NCBI RefSeq assembly: GCF_002849855.1
Contig: NZ_CP018616.1
Span: 744,001 to 808,000, forward strand
Direction of reading: 5' to 3'
Source: Vibrio azureus
GTDB taxonomy: Bacteria; Pseudomonadota; Gammaproteobacteria; Enterobacterales; Vibrionaceae
DNA: 64,000 nt
The stretch's first letter is position 1. Every line of letters begins with the position of its first letter. Positions 10,572 to 19,600 of the stretch are shown piece after piece. The translations under genes were made by a program, and so were the position numbers. The notes below the pieces were generated by a model that ran no database searches, was not told the DNA's origin, and worked only from the letters and a program-made list of their open reading frames with translations.

Positions 10572-11669
10572 TTATTCCTTAGTCGCGGCGACTTGTGAGT
10601 TTAGCTCCGCTTTTGCCGCTTCGAGTAATTTGGCATCACGCTCTTCGCGGCGACGTTTCTCGAACTCTTTGCGCTCTTTTTGGTCTTGTGCTTCCCACTT
10701 TTCGTAGGCATTGACGATTCTGGCGACAACTGGATGACGAACAACATCGTCTGCTTGGAAAAAGTTAAAGCTGATGTCATCGACTTCGCTGAGCACTTCG
10801 ATTGCGTGACGAAGGCCAGATTTTGCCCCACGTGGTAAGTCAATCTGAGTGACGTCACCGGTAATCACTGCGCGCGAGTTAAAACCAATACGGGTCAAGA
10901 ACATCTTCATTTGCTCTACCGTAGTGTTTTGGCTTTCGTCTAGGATGATGAAGGCGTCGTTCAAAGTACGACCACGCATGTAAGCAAGAGGTGCAACCTC
11001 TATCACGTTACGTTCAATCAGCTTTTCTACGCGCTCAAAACCCAACATTTCAAATAAAGCGTCATACAGAGGACGTAAATAAGGATCAACTTTCTGGCTT
11101 AAGTCTCCAGGCAGGAAGCCTAGCTTTTCACCCGCTTCAACCGCAGGGCGAGTTAATAGAATACGACGGATCTCTTGACGTTCTAATGCATCTACAGCAG
11201 CTGCTACGGCTAGGTAAGTTTTACCTGTTCCCGCAGGACCAATGCCGAAGGTGATATCATGGGTGACCATATTGACCAAGTACTGAGCTTGATTGGGGGT
11301 ACGTGGCTTAATCACGCCTTTTTTCGTCTTAACGAAAACTTCTTTTCCATGCGCGAGGTCAGAGTTGGTATTTTGTTCTAAAACGCCAGATTCTTTAATC
11401 GCTAAGTGAATTTGCTCTGGTTCGATATCGGGTGTTTCGCCACGAACAGGGGCAGTATCAACATAGAGGGACTTAAGAATATCAAGTGCAGCGGCTGCAG
11501 TATGTGGTTTACCGACAATGGTAAAAAGATCGCTACGATGGTTTATCTCAACGCCTAGTCTGCGTTCTAAATGCTTGATATTGTCATCGAATGGGCCGCA
11601 CAAACTTGCAAGTCGGCGGTTGTCGGAAGGTTCTAGATTGATTTCTAGCGTTACGATTTTATTGCTCAA
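10572..11669 (-). CDS. ybeZ: PhoH-like ATPase YbeZ
   Basis: The 365-residue protein contains an N-terminal KH-like region and a PhoH P-loop ATPase domain with Walker [12 protein letters not shown] and Walker B-like [10 protein letters not shown]. The family has predicted RNA helicase activity and partners YbeY in rRNA processing. The C-terminus is a highly charged Lys/Arg/Glu helix. It is followed after 7 bp by ybeY and preceded by miaB with a hairpin between them. Confidence 0.94.
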   Translation of the reverse strand: MSNKIVTLEINLEPSDNRRLASLCGPFDDNIKHLERRLGVEINHRSDLFTIVGKPHTAAAALDILKSLYVDTAPVRGETPDIEPEQIHLAIKESGVLEQNTNSDLAHGKEVFVKTKKGVIKPRTPNQAQYLVNMVTHDITFGIGPAGTGKTYLAVAAAVDALERQEIRRILLTRPAVEAGEKLGFLPGDLSQKVDPYLRPLYDALFEMLGFERVEKLIERNVIEVAPLAYMRGRTLNDAFIILDESQNTTVEQMKMFLTRIGFNSRAVITGDVTQIDLPRGAKSGLRHAIEVLSEVDDISFNFFQADDVVRHPVVARIVNAYEKWEAQDQKERKEFEKRRREERDAKLLEAAKAELNSQVAATKE

Positions 11670-11697
11670 TGTTGCCTCTCATTATTTGCCATGATGG

Positions 11698-11723
11698 GTG
11701 AGCCTGATAACGACCAGGCTCAC
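11698..11723. terminator. Hairpin between miaB and ybeZ
   Basis: A 9-bp perfect stem, GTGAGCCTG with CAGGCTCAC, has an 8-nt loop. It lies between miaB and ybeZ. The T-run follows on the plus strand only, so on the transcribed strand it is more likely an RNA-stability or partial-attenuation element than a terminator. Confidence 0.45.
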
Positions 11724-11739
11724 ATGGCTTTTTAAGAGC

Positions 11740-13164
11740 TTATGGCGTAAAAGTAGCTACACCTAGCTCATCTTCGCGACGTGTTTTCGCCATCATTTGC
11801 GTTGGTGAAATCACACTACGAAGGTCCATATCTTTTTCTGTACGTACTAATTCACCGCGAAGTGAGTTAGCAAATACATCGGTAATTTTAACGTCAACAA
11901 ACTGACCGATAAGTTCTGCGTTGCCTTCAAAGTTTACAACACGGTTGTTCTCTGTACGAGCACGAAGTTCCATCAGGTTCTTCTTCGATGGGCCCTCAAC
12001 CAGTACACGCTGCTCTGTACCTAGCATAAGGCGTGAATAACGCATTGCTTGGCCATTAATGGTGTGCTGTAGCTCGTATAGACGTTCTTTTTTCACTTGC
12101 TCAGATAGATCACACGGGTAATCTGCTGCAGGAGTGCCCGGACGAGGAGAGAAGATAAAGCTAAAGCTCATATCAAAATCAACGTCTTTGATCAGTTTCA
12201 TTGTATCTTGGAAGTCTTTGTCTGTTTCTCCAGGGAAACCGACAATGAAATCTGAACTGATTTGAATGTCAGGGCGAGCTTTACGTAGCTTACGAATGAT
12301 GGATTTGTATTCAATGCCTGTATGAGGACGTTTCATCATGGTAAGGATACGGTCACTGCCGCTTTGTACTGGCAAGTGAAGGAAGCTCACGAGTTCAGGC
12401 GTATCTTCATATACAGCGATGATGTCATCAGTGAATTCTAGAGGATGGCTGGTTGTGAAACGAATACGATCAATACCATCAATAGATGCCACAAGACGCA
12501 GTAATTCAGCAAATGAACAAATCTCACCATCATGCATTGGACCACGGTAAGCATTGACGTTTTGGCCAAGCAGGTTTACTTCACGAACACCTTGCTCAGC
12601 AAGCTGTGCTATTTCGTAAAGCACATCATCCATTGGACGGCTGACTTCTTCACCACGAGTGTATGGAACGACACAATAAGTACAGTACTTAGAACAGCCT
12701 TCCATAATAGAAACAAAAGCGGTTGCTCCTTCAGCTTTAGGCTCAGGTAAGCGGTCGAATTTCTCGATTTCTGGGAATGAGATATCCATTACAGGAGCGT
12801 CATCTGACTGAGATTGCTTGATCATCTCAGGTAGACGGTGAAGTGTTTGTGGGCCAAAAATAACATCCACATATGGTGCGCGTTCACGGATGTGATCACC
12901 TTCTTGGGTCGCTACACAGCCGCCCACACCAATAACAACGCCAGATTTTTTATCTTTTAGTGTTTTCCAACGACCAAGCTGGTGGAACACTTTTTCTTGT
13001 GCTTTTTCGCGGATCGAACAGGTGTTAAGTAGAAGAACGTCTGCTTCCTCTGGCTCTTCAGTTAGCTCGTAGCCATTTGCAGCATTAAGCAGGTCGGCCA
13101 TTTTAGATGAATCGTATTCGTTCATCTGGCAGCCCCAGGTTTTAATTAGCAGTTTCTTACTCAT
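11740..13164 (-). CDS. miaB: tRNA-2-methylthio-N6-dimethylallyladenosine synthase MiaB
   Basis: The 474-residue radical-SAM methylthiotransferase has an N-terminal UPF0004 domain with cysteines in [27 protein letters not shown] and GGCVATQE. The radical-SAM cluster motif is CSKYCTYC and a TRAM domain ends the protein. It methylthiolates i6A37 in tRNAs reading UNN codons. It is the first gene of the miaB-ybeZ-ybeY-corC-lnt operon, with ubiF divergent as in E. coli. Confidence 0.97.
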   Translation of the reverse strand: MSKKLLIKTWGCQMNEYDSSKMADLLNAANGYELTEEPEEADVLLLNTCSIREKAQEKVFHQLGRWKTLKDKKSGVVIGVGGCVATQEGDHIRERAPYVDVIFGPQTLHRLPEMIKQSQSDDAPVMDISFPEIEKFDRLPEPKAEGATAFVSIMEGCSKYCTYCVVPYTRGEEVSRPMDDVLYEIAQLAEQGVREVNLLGQNVNAYRGPMHDGEICSFAELLRLVASIDGIDRIRFTTSHPLEFTDDIIAVYEDTPELVSFLHLPVQSGSDRILTMMKRPHTGIEYKSIIRKLRKARPDIQISSDFIVGFPGETDKDFQDTMKLIKDVDFDMSFSFIFSPRPGTPAADYPCDLSEQVKKERLYELQHTINGQAMRYSRLMLGTEQRVLVEGPSKKNLMELRARTENNRVVNFEGNAELIGQFVDVKITDVFANSLRGELVRTEKDMDLRSVISPTQMMAKTRREDELGVATFTP

Positions 13165-13424
13165 CTCACTTCGCTCGTTGTGTTGTTCTTAAATTTAGAG
13201 AGCCATTGCTCAAATTATAGCCGCCTTTATAGCGGTAAGCCGCGTATTGTACTGCTTTAAAAAGCACCTGACTAGTGATCTGATGAATTCTCTGTAACCC
13301 CCGATAAAATCTCGCTTTTGCTTGGGTATAGACAGCTAGGTTTTTTGTGAAACTATTTTGTAAAAATGGCCGCGGAACGTACAATTAAAAACGCCAATTA
13401 ATCAATATGATGAAAGAACAAAAA

Positions 13425-14600
13425 ATGAACAAGTATGACATTGCCGTAATCGGTGGCGGTATGGTCGGAGCTGCCGTGGCTGTAGGGTTTGCCAAGCAAG
13501 GTAGAAGCGTTGTAGTCGTAGAGGGCGCAGAGCCGATAGCTTTTGATGTTTGCCAACCACTGGATATTCGGGTGTCTGCAATTTCCCACCAATCGGTGAA
13601 ATTGCTTGATTCATTAGGCGCCTGGTCTGAAATTGAAAAAATGCGTGTATGTCCTTACCGTCGCTTGGAAACGTGGGAACATCCTGAGTGTCGGACTCGC
13701 TTCCACTCCGATGAGTTATCACTCGCACAACTCGGCTATATTGTTGAAAATCGGCTAATTCAGTTGGGTCTTTGGCAGACCTTTACTCAGCACGATAATT
13801 TGACGGTTATGTGCCCAGACCGTTTACAAGATATCGAGTTTTCAGATGTTCATATTGTTACGTTGGAAAGTGGTGAGCAATTTGAAGCAAGCTGGATTAT
13901 TGGTGCCGATGGGGCGAATTCTAAAGTTCGTCAGTTGGCTGATATTGGTGTGACGGCTTGGGATTATCGTCAACATTGTATGTTAATCAATGTCAAGACC
14001 GAACAAGCACAGCAAGATATTACTTGGCAACAATTTACACCGGCAGGTCCTCGTTCATTTTTACCTTTATGCTCTTTATCTCAAGATGGTCAAGAAATCG
14101 GGCAAGGATCTCTCGTTTGGTATGATGCACCAAAACGCATTAAACAGTTGTGTGCAATGACGAAATCACAATTGAGAGAAGAAATCCTACGTCATTTCCC
14201 AACTGAGCTGGGTGATATCGAAGTATTGCAGTCGGGTTCATTTCCATTGACACGTCGTCATGCACAACGTTATTCGAACAAGCAATGTGTTCTTGTCGGT
14301 GATTCGGCTCATACAATTAACCCACTTGCGGGACAGGGTGTAAACCTAGGCTTCAAAGATGTTGAAGCATTATTAGCCATCACCGATAAACAACAAGTGC
14401 TCAGTGATGCTTTGTTAGCTCAGTATGAGCGTGCTCGTCGCTCTGATAACTTGCTTATGCAAACAGGTATGGATATTTTCTACAAAGGTTTTAGCAATGA
14501 TTTAGGTCCTTTGAAATTTGCCCGCAATGCTGCGTTAAAGTTGGCAGAAAATGCAGGCCCACTCAAAGCACAAGTCTTAAAGTACGCATTGGGTATGTAA
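13425..14600 (+). CDS. ubiF: 3-demethoxyubiquinol 3-hydroxylase-type FAD monooxygenase UbiF
   Basis: From the ATG at 13425 the product is 391 residues, the same length as E. coli UbiF; an upstream in-frame ATG at 13407 would add six residues. The N-terminal GxGxxG FAD site is IAVIGGGMVGAAVA, the second FAD motif is VLVGDSAHTINPLAGQGVN, and the C-terminus GPLKAQVLKYALGM matches UbiF. It carries out a ring hydroxylation in ubiquinone synthesis. The position between miaB and a Leu/Gln/Met tRNA cluster is the same as in E. coli. It could be labelled a generic UbiH-family protein, but similarity to UbiF runs along its whole length. Confidence 0.92.
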   Translation: MNKYDIAVIGGGMVGAAVAVGFAKQGRSVVVVEGAEPIAFDVCQPLDIRVSAISHQSVKLLDSLGAWSEIEKMRVCPYRRLETWEHPECRTRFHSDELSLAQLGYIVENRLIQLGLWQTFTQHDNLTVMCPDRLQDIEFSDVHIVTLESGEQFEASWIIGADGANSKVRQLADIGVTAWDYRQHCMLINVKTEQAQQDITWQQFTPAGPRSFLPLCSLSQDGQEIGQGSLVWYDAPKRIKQLCAMTKSQLREEILRHFPTELGDIEVLQSGSFPLTRRHAQRYSNKQCVLVGDSAHTINPLAGQGVNLGFKDVEALLAITDKQQVLSDALLAQYERARRSDNLLMQTGMDIFYKGFSNDLGPLKFARNAALKLAENAGPLKAQVLKYALGM

Positions 14601-14628
14601 ACTTAATGGGTTGAAGCAGAAATAAGAA

Positions 14629-14652
14629 AGCGAGCCATGTGCTCGTTTTTTA
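14629..14652 (+). terminator. ubiF terminator
   Basis: The stem CGAGC / GCTCG with a CATGT loop is followed by TTTTTTATT, 31 bp after the ubiF stop codon. This is a standard intrinsic terminator on the plus strand. Confidence 0.7.
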
Positions 14653-14754
14653 TTCGTTCCTCTATTGCCGTACTAGAAGCTTTATTAACGTCATTACCTA
14701 GAACGCAATTCAGGTTATCCCAACAGAGTGTTCAAGATGATACTTGCAGATAAA

Positions 14755-14783
14755 GAAAAACCCAGCATTTTCATGCTGGGTTT
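14755..14783 (-). terminator. Terminator of the 13-gene tRNA operon
   Basis: On the minus strand a 7-bp stem CCCAGCA / TGCTGGG is followed by TTTTTC, directly after the last tRNA-Leu. It ends the tRNA operon that starts at 16409. Confidence 0.85.
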
Positions 14784-14791
14784 TCAGATGA

Positions 14792-14876
14792 TGGTGCGGT
14801 CGGAGAGACTTGAACTCTCACACCTTGCGGCGCCAGAACCTAAATCTGGTGCGTCTACCAATTCCGCCACGACCGC
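14792..14876 (-). tRNA. tRNA-Leu(UAG)
   Basis: This is an 85-nt type II tRNA with encoded CCA, an anticodon loop giving UAG, and acceptor stem GCGGTCG. It is the last gene of the cluster. It belongs to the GCGGTCG acceptor variant and is duplicated at 15554-15638. Confidence 0.97.
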
Positions 14877-14936
14877 GTTTTAATTACTAAGGCGATTGGT
14901 ATAACCTTAATAACGATCCTTTGACAAGGATAATAA

Positions 14937-15011
14937 TGGCAGGGCTACCTGGATTCGAACCAGGGAATGGCGGCATCAAAAGCCGCTGCCTTACCGCTTG
15001 GCGATAGCCCT
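14937..15011 (-). tRNA. tRNA-Gln(UUG)
   Basis: This is a 75-nt tRNA with acceptor AGGGCTA, anticodon UUG and encoded CCA. It is one of four identical-looking Gln genes in this operon. Confidence 0.96.
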
Positions 15012-15045
15012 ACAAGATTGTTTAAGATGTCAATCACATCAAACA

Positions 15046-15130
15046 TGGTGCGGAAGGAGAGACTTGAACTCTCACACCTTGCGGCGCCAGAACCTAAATC
15101 TGGTGCGTCTACCAATTCCGCCACTTCCGC
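15046..15130 (-). tRNA. tRNA-Leu(UAG)
   Basis: This 85-nt tRNA-Leu has acceptor GCGGAAG, the commoner of the two variants in the cluster. Anticodon UAG and CCA are encoded. Confidence 0.97.
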
Positions 15131-15181
15131 GATGTTTCGTAGTTATTCAGACAATTGGTGAGTCTAAACAACGTTGTTTAA

Positions 15182-15258
15182 TGGTGGCTACGACGGGATT
15201 CGAACCTGTGACCCCATCATTATGAGTGATGTGCTCTAACCAGCTGAGCTACGTAGCC
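15182..15258 (-). tRNA. tRNA-Met(CAU), elongator type
   Basis: This 77-nt tRNA has acceptor GGCTACG, anticodon CAU and encoded CCA. The fully paired first acceptor base pair (G-C) indicates elongator rather than initiator Met. A lysidine-type Ile tRNA read as CAU cannot be excluded by eye, but the E. coli metT/metU locus context supports Met. Confidence 0.92.
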
Positions 15259-15282
15259 ATCAATGATACTTTTTATCAAGAA

Positions 15283-15367
15283 TGGTGCGGAAGGAGAGAC
15301 TTGAACTCTCACACCTTGCGGCGCCAGAACCTAAATCTGGTGCGTCTACCAATTCCGCCACTTCCGC
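15283..15367 (-). tRNA. tRNA-Leu(UAG)
   Basis: This 85-nt tRNA-Leu has the GCGGAAG acceptor variant, anticodon UAG and encoded CCA. It lies in the 295-bp segment separating the two duplicated blocks. Confidence 0.97.
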
Positions 15368-15436
15368 AACTTGATATAAACTAACGATGTAATTGGTAAA
15401 ACATCATTAGTTGTTCCTATGTTTCAAGGAAAGTAA

Positions 15437-15511
15437 TGGCAGGGCTACCTGGATTCGAACCAGGGAATGGCGGCATCAAAAGCCGCTGCCTTACCGCTTG
15501 GCGATAGCCCT
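15437..15511 (-). tRNA. tRNA-Gln(UUG)
   Basis: This 75-nt tRNA-Gln, anticodon UUG with encoded CCA, lies between the two duplicated blocks. Confidence 0.96.
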
Positions 15512-15553
15512 ACAGGTTTCAGTCTTTCAACTGAATGCTTCCTAAAGAAAGTA

Positions 15554-15638
15554 TGGTGCGGTCGGAGAGACTTGAACTCTCACACCTTGCGGCGCCAGAA
15601 CCTAAATCTGGTGCGTCTACCAATTCCGCCACGACCGC
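15554..15638 (-). tRNA. tRNA-Leu(UAG)
   Basis: This 85-nt tRNA-Leu has acceptor GCGGTCG. It is the duplicate of the gene at 14792-14876. Confidence 0.97.
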
Positions 15639-15698
15639 GTTTTAATTACTAAGGCGATTGGTATAGCCTTAATAACGATCCTTTGACAAGGATAATAA

Positions 15699-15773
15699 TG
15701 GCAGGGCTACCTGGATTCGAACCAGGGAATGGCGGCATCAAAAGCCGCTGCCTTACCGCTTGGCGATAGCCCT
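15699..15773 (-). tRNA. tRNA-Gln(UUG)
   Basis: This 75-nt tRNA-Gln (anticodon UUG, CCA encoded) is the duplicate of the gene at 14937-15011. Confidence 0.96.
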
Positions 15774-15807
15774 ACAAGATTGTTTAAGATGTCAATCACA
15801 TCAAACA

Positions 15808-15892
15808 TGGTGCGGAAGGAGAGACTTGAACTCTCACACCTTGCGGCGCCAGAACCTAAATCTGGTGCGTCTACCAATTCCGCCACTTCCGC
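15808..15892 (-). tRNA. tRNA-Leu(UAG)
   Basis: This 85-nt tRNA-Leu with GCGGAAG acceptor is the duplicate of the gene at 15046-15130. Confidence 0.97.
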
Positions 15893-15943
15893 GATGTTTC
15901 GTAGTTATTCAGACAATTGGTGAGTCTAAACAACGTTGTTTAA

Positions 15944-16020
15944 TGGTGGCTACGACGGGATTCGAACCTGTGACCCCATCATTATGAGTGATGTGCTCTA
16001 ACCAGCTGAGCTACGTAGCC
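15944..16020 (-). tRNA. tRNA-Met(CAU), elongator type
   Basis: This 77-nt tRNA with anticodon CAU is the duplicate of the gene at 15182-15258. Confidence 0.92.
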
Positions 16021-16100
16021 ATCTTTTGAGCGAGACAATATAAACGTTCAAGCTCCGACTGACAACCCTTTTTTGTTTCAGGGATGGCAGTTTTAAGTAA

Positions 16101-16175
16101 TGGCAGGGCTACCTGGATTCGAACCAGGGAATGGCGGCATCAAAAGCCGCTGCCTTACCGCTTGGCGATAGCCCT
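16101..16175 (-). tRNA. tRNA-Gln(UUG)
   Basis: This 75-nt tRNA-Gln has anticodon UUG and encoded CCA. It is the promoter-proximal Gln gene of the operon. Confidence 0.96.
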
Positions 16176-16210
16176 ACAAGATTGTTTAAGATGTCAATCA
16201 CATCTAAATA

Positions 16211-16295
16211 TGGTGCGGAAGGAGAGACTTGAACTCTCACACCTTGCGGCGCCAGAACCTAAATCTGGTGCGTCTACCAATTCCGCCACTTCCGC
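16211..16295 (-). tRNA. tRNA-Leu(UAG)
   Basis: This 85-nt tRNA-Leu has the GCGGAAG acceptor variant. It is the second gene of the operon counted from the promoter. Confidence 0.97.
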
Positions 16296-16332
16296 ACAAT
16301 TCCTAACAGCTCTTTGAAAGAACGTTTAGGAA

Positions 16333-16409
16333 TGGTGGCTACGACGGGATTCGAACCTGTGACCCCATCATTATGAGTGATGTGCTCTAACCAGCTGAGC
16401 TACGTAGCC
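16333..16409 (-). tRNA. tRNA-Met(CAU), elongator type
   Basis: This 77-nt tRNA with anticodon CAU is the first gene of the 13-tRNA operon, with its 5' end about 55 bp from the -10 box. Confidence 0.92.
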
Positions 16410-16464
16410 AAGACCATATTTTCACGCCCATCAACATGTTGCCTTGTTGCTGGGAACGGCGCGC

Positions 16465-16493
16465 ATTATGCGAAGTTGAGTTAATTCCGTCAA
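16465..16493 (-). promoter_or_regulatory. Sigma-70 promoter of the tRNA operon with GC-rich discriminator
   Basis: On the minus strand, -35 TTGACG (16493-16488) and -10 CATAAT (16470-16465) are separated by exactly 17 bp. The sequence right after the -10 is GCGCGCC, the GC-rich discriminator typical of stable-RNA promoters under stringent control. Confidence 0.85.
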
Positions 16494-16629
16494 TAGTTTT
16501 TTTCAATAAATCCTGTAAAACGCTTTGTTCGCTTTCTTTTTAAACAAAGAGGTGTGTTTATGATCTAAAACTTGTACGAATTTACCGTTGTTTTCGAAAG
16601 ATAATTGACTCAAATTTGTTAAGAATAAA

Positions 16630-16658
16630 AAAAAGCCAGTATCGTTACTGGCTTTTAA
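16630..16658 (-). terminator. ychF terminator
   Basis: The stem AAAGCCAGTA / TACTGGCTTT is followed on the minus strand by TTTTTTTATTC, just after the ychF stop codon. This is a standard intrinsic terminator. Confidence 0.85.
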
Positions 16659-16671
16659 TTCATTCGTTTAT

Positions 16672-17763
16672 TTAAACGTTGAAGCGGAAATGAACCACAT
16701 CGCCATCTTTAACAATGTAGTCTTTACCTTCTAGACGCCATTTACCTGCATCTTTAGCACCACTTTCACCATTGAATTCGATGAAATCATTGTAACCAAC
16801 GACTTCAGCACGGATGAAACCTTTTTCAAAGTCAGTATGGATTTTACCCGCTGCTTTAGGAGCCGTTGATCCCACTGGAATTGTCCATGCGCGCACTTCT
16901 TTGACACCTGCAGTGAAGTAGGTATGTAGGTTAAGAAGCTCATAACCTGCACGGATCACTCGGTTTAGGCCTGGTTCTTCAATGCCGAGGTCGGCAAGAA
17001 ACTCTTCACGTTCATCATCTTCAAGTTCGGCCATTTCTGATTCAATCGCGGCACAAACAGGTACGACTACGTTATTCTCTTTTGCTGCAAATTCACGAAC
17101 TGCATCAAGGTATGGGTTATCTTCAAAACCGTCTTCGTTAACATTAGCAATGTACATGGTTGGCTTAAGCGTCAAGAAGTTTAGGTAACCGATAGCGGCA
17201 AGTTCTTCTTTTGAAAGTTCAACAGTACGCGCCATGCCACCTTCGGTTAGGATCGGCAACAGTTTCTCAAGAACCGTTAGCTCAAATTTTGCGTCTTTGT
17301 CGCCACCTTTCGCTTTTTTAGCATTGCGTTGAATCGCACGCTCACAAGCATCAAGGTCAGCCATAGCAAGTTCAAGGTTGATCACTTCGATATCTTCGAT
17401 AGGAGAGACTTTACCTGCTACGTGAACAATGTTGTCATTTTCAAAACAACGTACAACGTGGCCGATCGCGTCAGTTTCGCGAATGTTTGCTAGGAATTTG
17501 TTACCTAAGCCTTCGCCGCGAGATGCACCTGCAACAAGACCCGCAATGTCAACAAACTCCATTGTTGTTGGCAAAATTTTCTGTGGGTTTACGATTTTCG
17601 CCAATGCATCTAGACGTAGGTCCGGTACTGGAACAACACCAGTGTTCGGTTCAATTGTACAGAACGGGAAGTTTGCTGCTTCAATACCCGCTTTAGTGAG
17701 TGCGTTAAACAGAGTTGATTTACCAACGTTTGGTAGGCCAACGATGCCACATTTAAAACCCAT
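16672..17763 (-). CDS. ychF: Redox-regulated ATPase YchF (Obg-family)
   Basis: The 363-residue P-loop NTPase has G1 [16 protein letters not shown]3 [14 protein letters not shown] and a C-terminal TGS domain ending [12 protein letters not shown]. The noncanonical NVNEDG in place of NKxD is the known reason why YchF prefers ATP. The family binds ribosomes and affects oxidative-stress responses. It follows pth by 10 bp, a pairing conserved in enterobacteria and vibrios. Confidence 0.97.
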   Translation of the reverse strand: MGFKCGIVGLPNVGKSTLFNALTKAGIEAANFPFCTIEPNTGVVPVPDLRLDALAKIVNPQKILPTTMEFVDIAGLVAGASRGEGLGNKFLANIRETDAIGHVVRCFENDNIVHVAGKVSPIEDIEVINLELAMADLDACERAIQRNAKKAKGGDKDAKFELTVLEKLLPILTEGGMARTVELSKEELAAIGYLNFLTLKPTMYIANVNEDGFEDNPYLDAVREFAAKENNVVVPVCAAIESEMAELEDDEREEFLADLGIEEPGLNRVIRAGYELLNLHTYFTAGVKEVRAWTIPVGSTAPKAAGKIHTDFEKGFIRAEVVGYNDFIEFNGESGAKDAGKWRLEGKDYIVKDGDVVHFRFNV

Positions 17764-17773
17764 GATAGTAACC

Positions 17774-18364
17774 TTATTCAGCTTTGAACGTGTGGAGGCG
17801 ATTTTGTGCTTTTGCTAGGCCATCCTTGATAAGGATATCTAGGCAGCGAACGGATTCATCCGTGGTTGCATCTAGTTGCTCCTGCTCTTTTGCAGGTGCC
17901 TTGCCTAGGACAAAACCAGCCACTTTATCTTTGTGTCCCGGATGGCCTATGCCAATACGGAGACGATAAAAATCTTTGTTATTACCCAATTTGCTTATGG
18001 TATCACGCAAGCCATTGTGGCCTCCGTGTCCGCCACCTTTTTTAAATTTGGCGACACCTGGTGGTAAGTCTAGCTCGTCATGAGCAACCATGATCTCTTC
18101 GGGTTTGATCTGATAAAACTTGGCTAGGGCAGCGATGGCTTTACCTGATAGATTCATGAAGGTGGTAGGAATAAGCAAACGGAGATCCTGGCCATTGACC
18201 ATGATGCGCCCAGTGAGACCAAAGAACTTGGGTTCGTTCTTTAAAGTCACGTTATGGACGCGTGCAAGTTCTTCTACAACCCATGCTCCAGCATTATGGC
18301 GAGTTTTTGCATACTCAGGCCCTGGGTTAGCAAGACCAACGAGAAGTTTGATTGGTTGACTCAA
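17774..18364 (-). CDS. pth: Peptidyl-tRNA hydrolase
   Basis: The 196-residue enzyme starts [20 protein letters not shown]. The catalytic His is in TRHNAGAW and further signature segments are [11 protein letters not shown] and [12 protein letters not shown]. It recycles peptidyl-tRNA released prematurely from ribosomes. Translation is probably coupled to ychF, which begins 10 bp downstream. Confidence 0.97.
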   Translation of the reverse strand: MSQPIKLLVGLANPGPEYAKTRHNAGAWVVEELARVHNVTLKNEPKFFGLTGRIMVNGQDLRLLIPTTFMNLSGKAIAALAKFYQIKPEEIMVAHDELDLPPGVAKFKKGGGHGGHNGLRDTISKLGNNKDFYRLRIGIGHPGHKDKVAGFVLGKAPAKEQEQLDATTDESVRCLDILIKDGLAKAQNRLHTFKAE

Positions 18365-18431
18365 GGTTAGGATCTCTCTGGAATCTCAAAAAACGCAATA
18401 TAATAACACAGAAAACTTACGATGGGCGACT

Positions 18432-18550
18432 TATACCCAAGTAACCTCAAGATGCTTGATTCAGAGCGAGGCCACTGGGTTAAATCCAAGAAAGACAACG
18501 AAGCGGAAGAGTGAACTCTTTCCAAGTCGCTACAGATGTTGTTCGTCCTA
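18432..18550. repeat. Interspersed repeat, left-half copy
   Basis: It begins TATACCCAAGTAACCTCAAG and continues through the AAGACAACGAAGCGGAA segment of the full element (28943-29210) but lacks the right half. It lies in the 263-bp gap between prs and pth, which otherwise holds only the prs terminator. Confidence 0.75.
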
Positions 18551-18568
18551 ATTGTCAGAAATTTAAGA

Positions 18569-18597
18569 CAAAAAAACACCCCAGAAGGGGTGCTTAG
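18569..18597 (-). terminator. prs terminator
   Basis: The minus-strand stem CACCCC / GGGGTG with a 4-nt loop is followed by TTTTTTGTC downstream of prs. This is a compact intrinsic terminator. Confidence 0.85.
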
Positions 18598-18627
18598 CAA
18601 TATTTTTGTGTCTTACTTGTTCAAGGA

Positions 18628-19572
18628 TTAGTTGAACATTGCTGAAATAGATTCTTCGTTACTAATACGACGAATGGCTTCAGCCAGCATACGAGATAGG
18701 CTTAGTGTGGTCACTTTACCTGTCGCTGCCATTTCTTTAGACAGAGAGATAGAGTCAGTGACGATCACTTGATCTAGCACTGAGCTTTTGATGTTCTCTG
18801 CGGCATTGCCTGAGAAAACAGCATGAGTTGCATAAGCAAATACACGTTTAGCTCCACGCTCTTTTAGCGCTTCAGCTGCTTTACAAAGTGTCCCACCTGT
18901 GTCGATCATATCATCAACGATCACACAGTCACGTCCTTCTACATCACCGATTAGGTTCATTACTTCAGAAACGTTAGCACGTGGACGACGCTTATCAACG
19001 ATAGCGATATCGATATCACCGAGTGCTTTTGCTGTTGCACGAGCGCGAACAACGCCACCTAGATCAGGTGATACAACAACTGGGTTTTCTAGACCACGAG
19101 ATTGCATGTCTTCTAGTAGCACTGGTGTACCGAAGATATTGTCCACAGGAACATCAAAGAAACCTTGGATTTGTTCGGCATGCAGGTCGATGGTAAGAAC
19201 GCGGTCAACGCCAACGTTAGATAGGAAATCAGCAACAACTTTTGCTGTAATTGGCACACGAGCAGAACGTACACGACGATCTTGGCGTGCGTAGCCGAAG
19301 TAAGGAATAACGGCAGTAATACGGCCTGCTGAAGCGCGGCGCATTGCATCAATCATAACAACCAATTCCATTAGGTTGTCGTTAGTCGGTGCACAAGTAG
19401 ATTGAATGATGAAAACATCGCTACCACGAACATTCTCATTGATTTGCACTGCTACTTCGCCGTCAGAAAAGCGAGAAACAGATGCATCACCAAGAGAGAT
19501 GTAAAGACGATCAGCAATACGTTGGGCTAGTTCAGGTGTTGCGTTACCAGCAAATAGCTTCATATCAGGCAC
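18628..19572 (-). CDS. prs: Ribose-phosphate pyrophosphokinase (PRPP synthase)
   Basis: The 314-residue enzyme starts [20 protein letters not shown]. It has the ATP flap [17 protein letters not shown], the [17 protein letters not shown] segment and the PRPP-binding motif [14 protein letters not shown]. It makes PRPP for nucleotide, NAD, His and Trp synthesis. It follows lolB-ispE after 28 bp, the conserved gammaproteobacterial order, and has its own terminator. Confidence 0.98.
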   Translation of the reverse strand: MPDMKLFAGNATPELAQRIADRLYISLGDASVSRFSDGEVAVQINENVRGSDVFIIQSTCAPTNDNLMELVVMIDAMRRASAGRITAVIPYFGYARQDRRVRSARVPITAKVVADFLSNVGVDRVLTIDLHAEQIQGFFDVPVDNIFGTPVLLEDMQSRGLENPVVVSPDLGGVVRARATAKALGDIDIAIVDKRRPRANVSEVMNLIGDVEGRDCVIVDDMIDTGGTLCKAAEALKERGAKRVFAYATHAVFSGNAAENIKSSVLDQVIVTDSISLSKEMAATGKVTTLSLSRMLAEAIRRISNEESISAMFN

Positions 19573-19600
19573 GGTGGAAACCTCAGGGTTGCGTCCAGTT

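Larger units (their letters stand above)
14792..15258 (-). repeat. Segmental duplication copy A (Leu-Gln-Leu-Met)
   Basis: This 467-bp block, four tRNA genes and all their spacers, recurs at 15554-16020 with a constant offset of 762 bp. By eye only one difference is seen (A at 14904 versus G at 15666, in a spacer). Confidence 0.9.
15554..16020 (-). repeat. Segmental duplication copy B (Leu-Gln-Leu-Met)
   Basis: This is the second copy of the 467-bp block at 14792-15258. Spacers are as well conserved as the tRNAs, which points to recent duplication or ongoing gene conversion rather than independent acquisition. Confidence 0.9.

Noticed and set aside
14967..16317. Short plus-strand ORFs across the tRNA cluster
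   Set aside because: They are antisense readings of tRNA genes, repeated with each tRNA copy.
14792..16409. Integrative element or prophage attachment at the tRNA genes
   Set aside because: No integrase, no direct repeat of a tRNA 3' end beyond the tRNA genes themselves, and flanking genes match the E. coli order.
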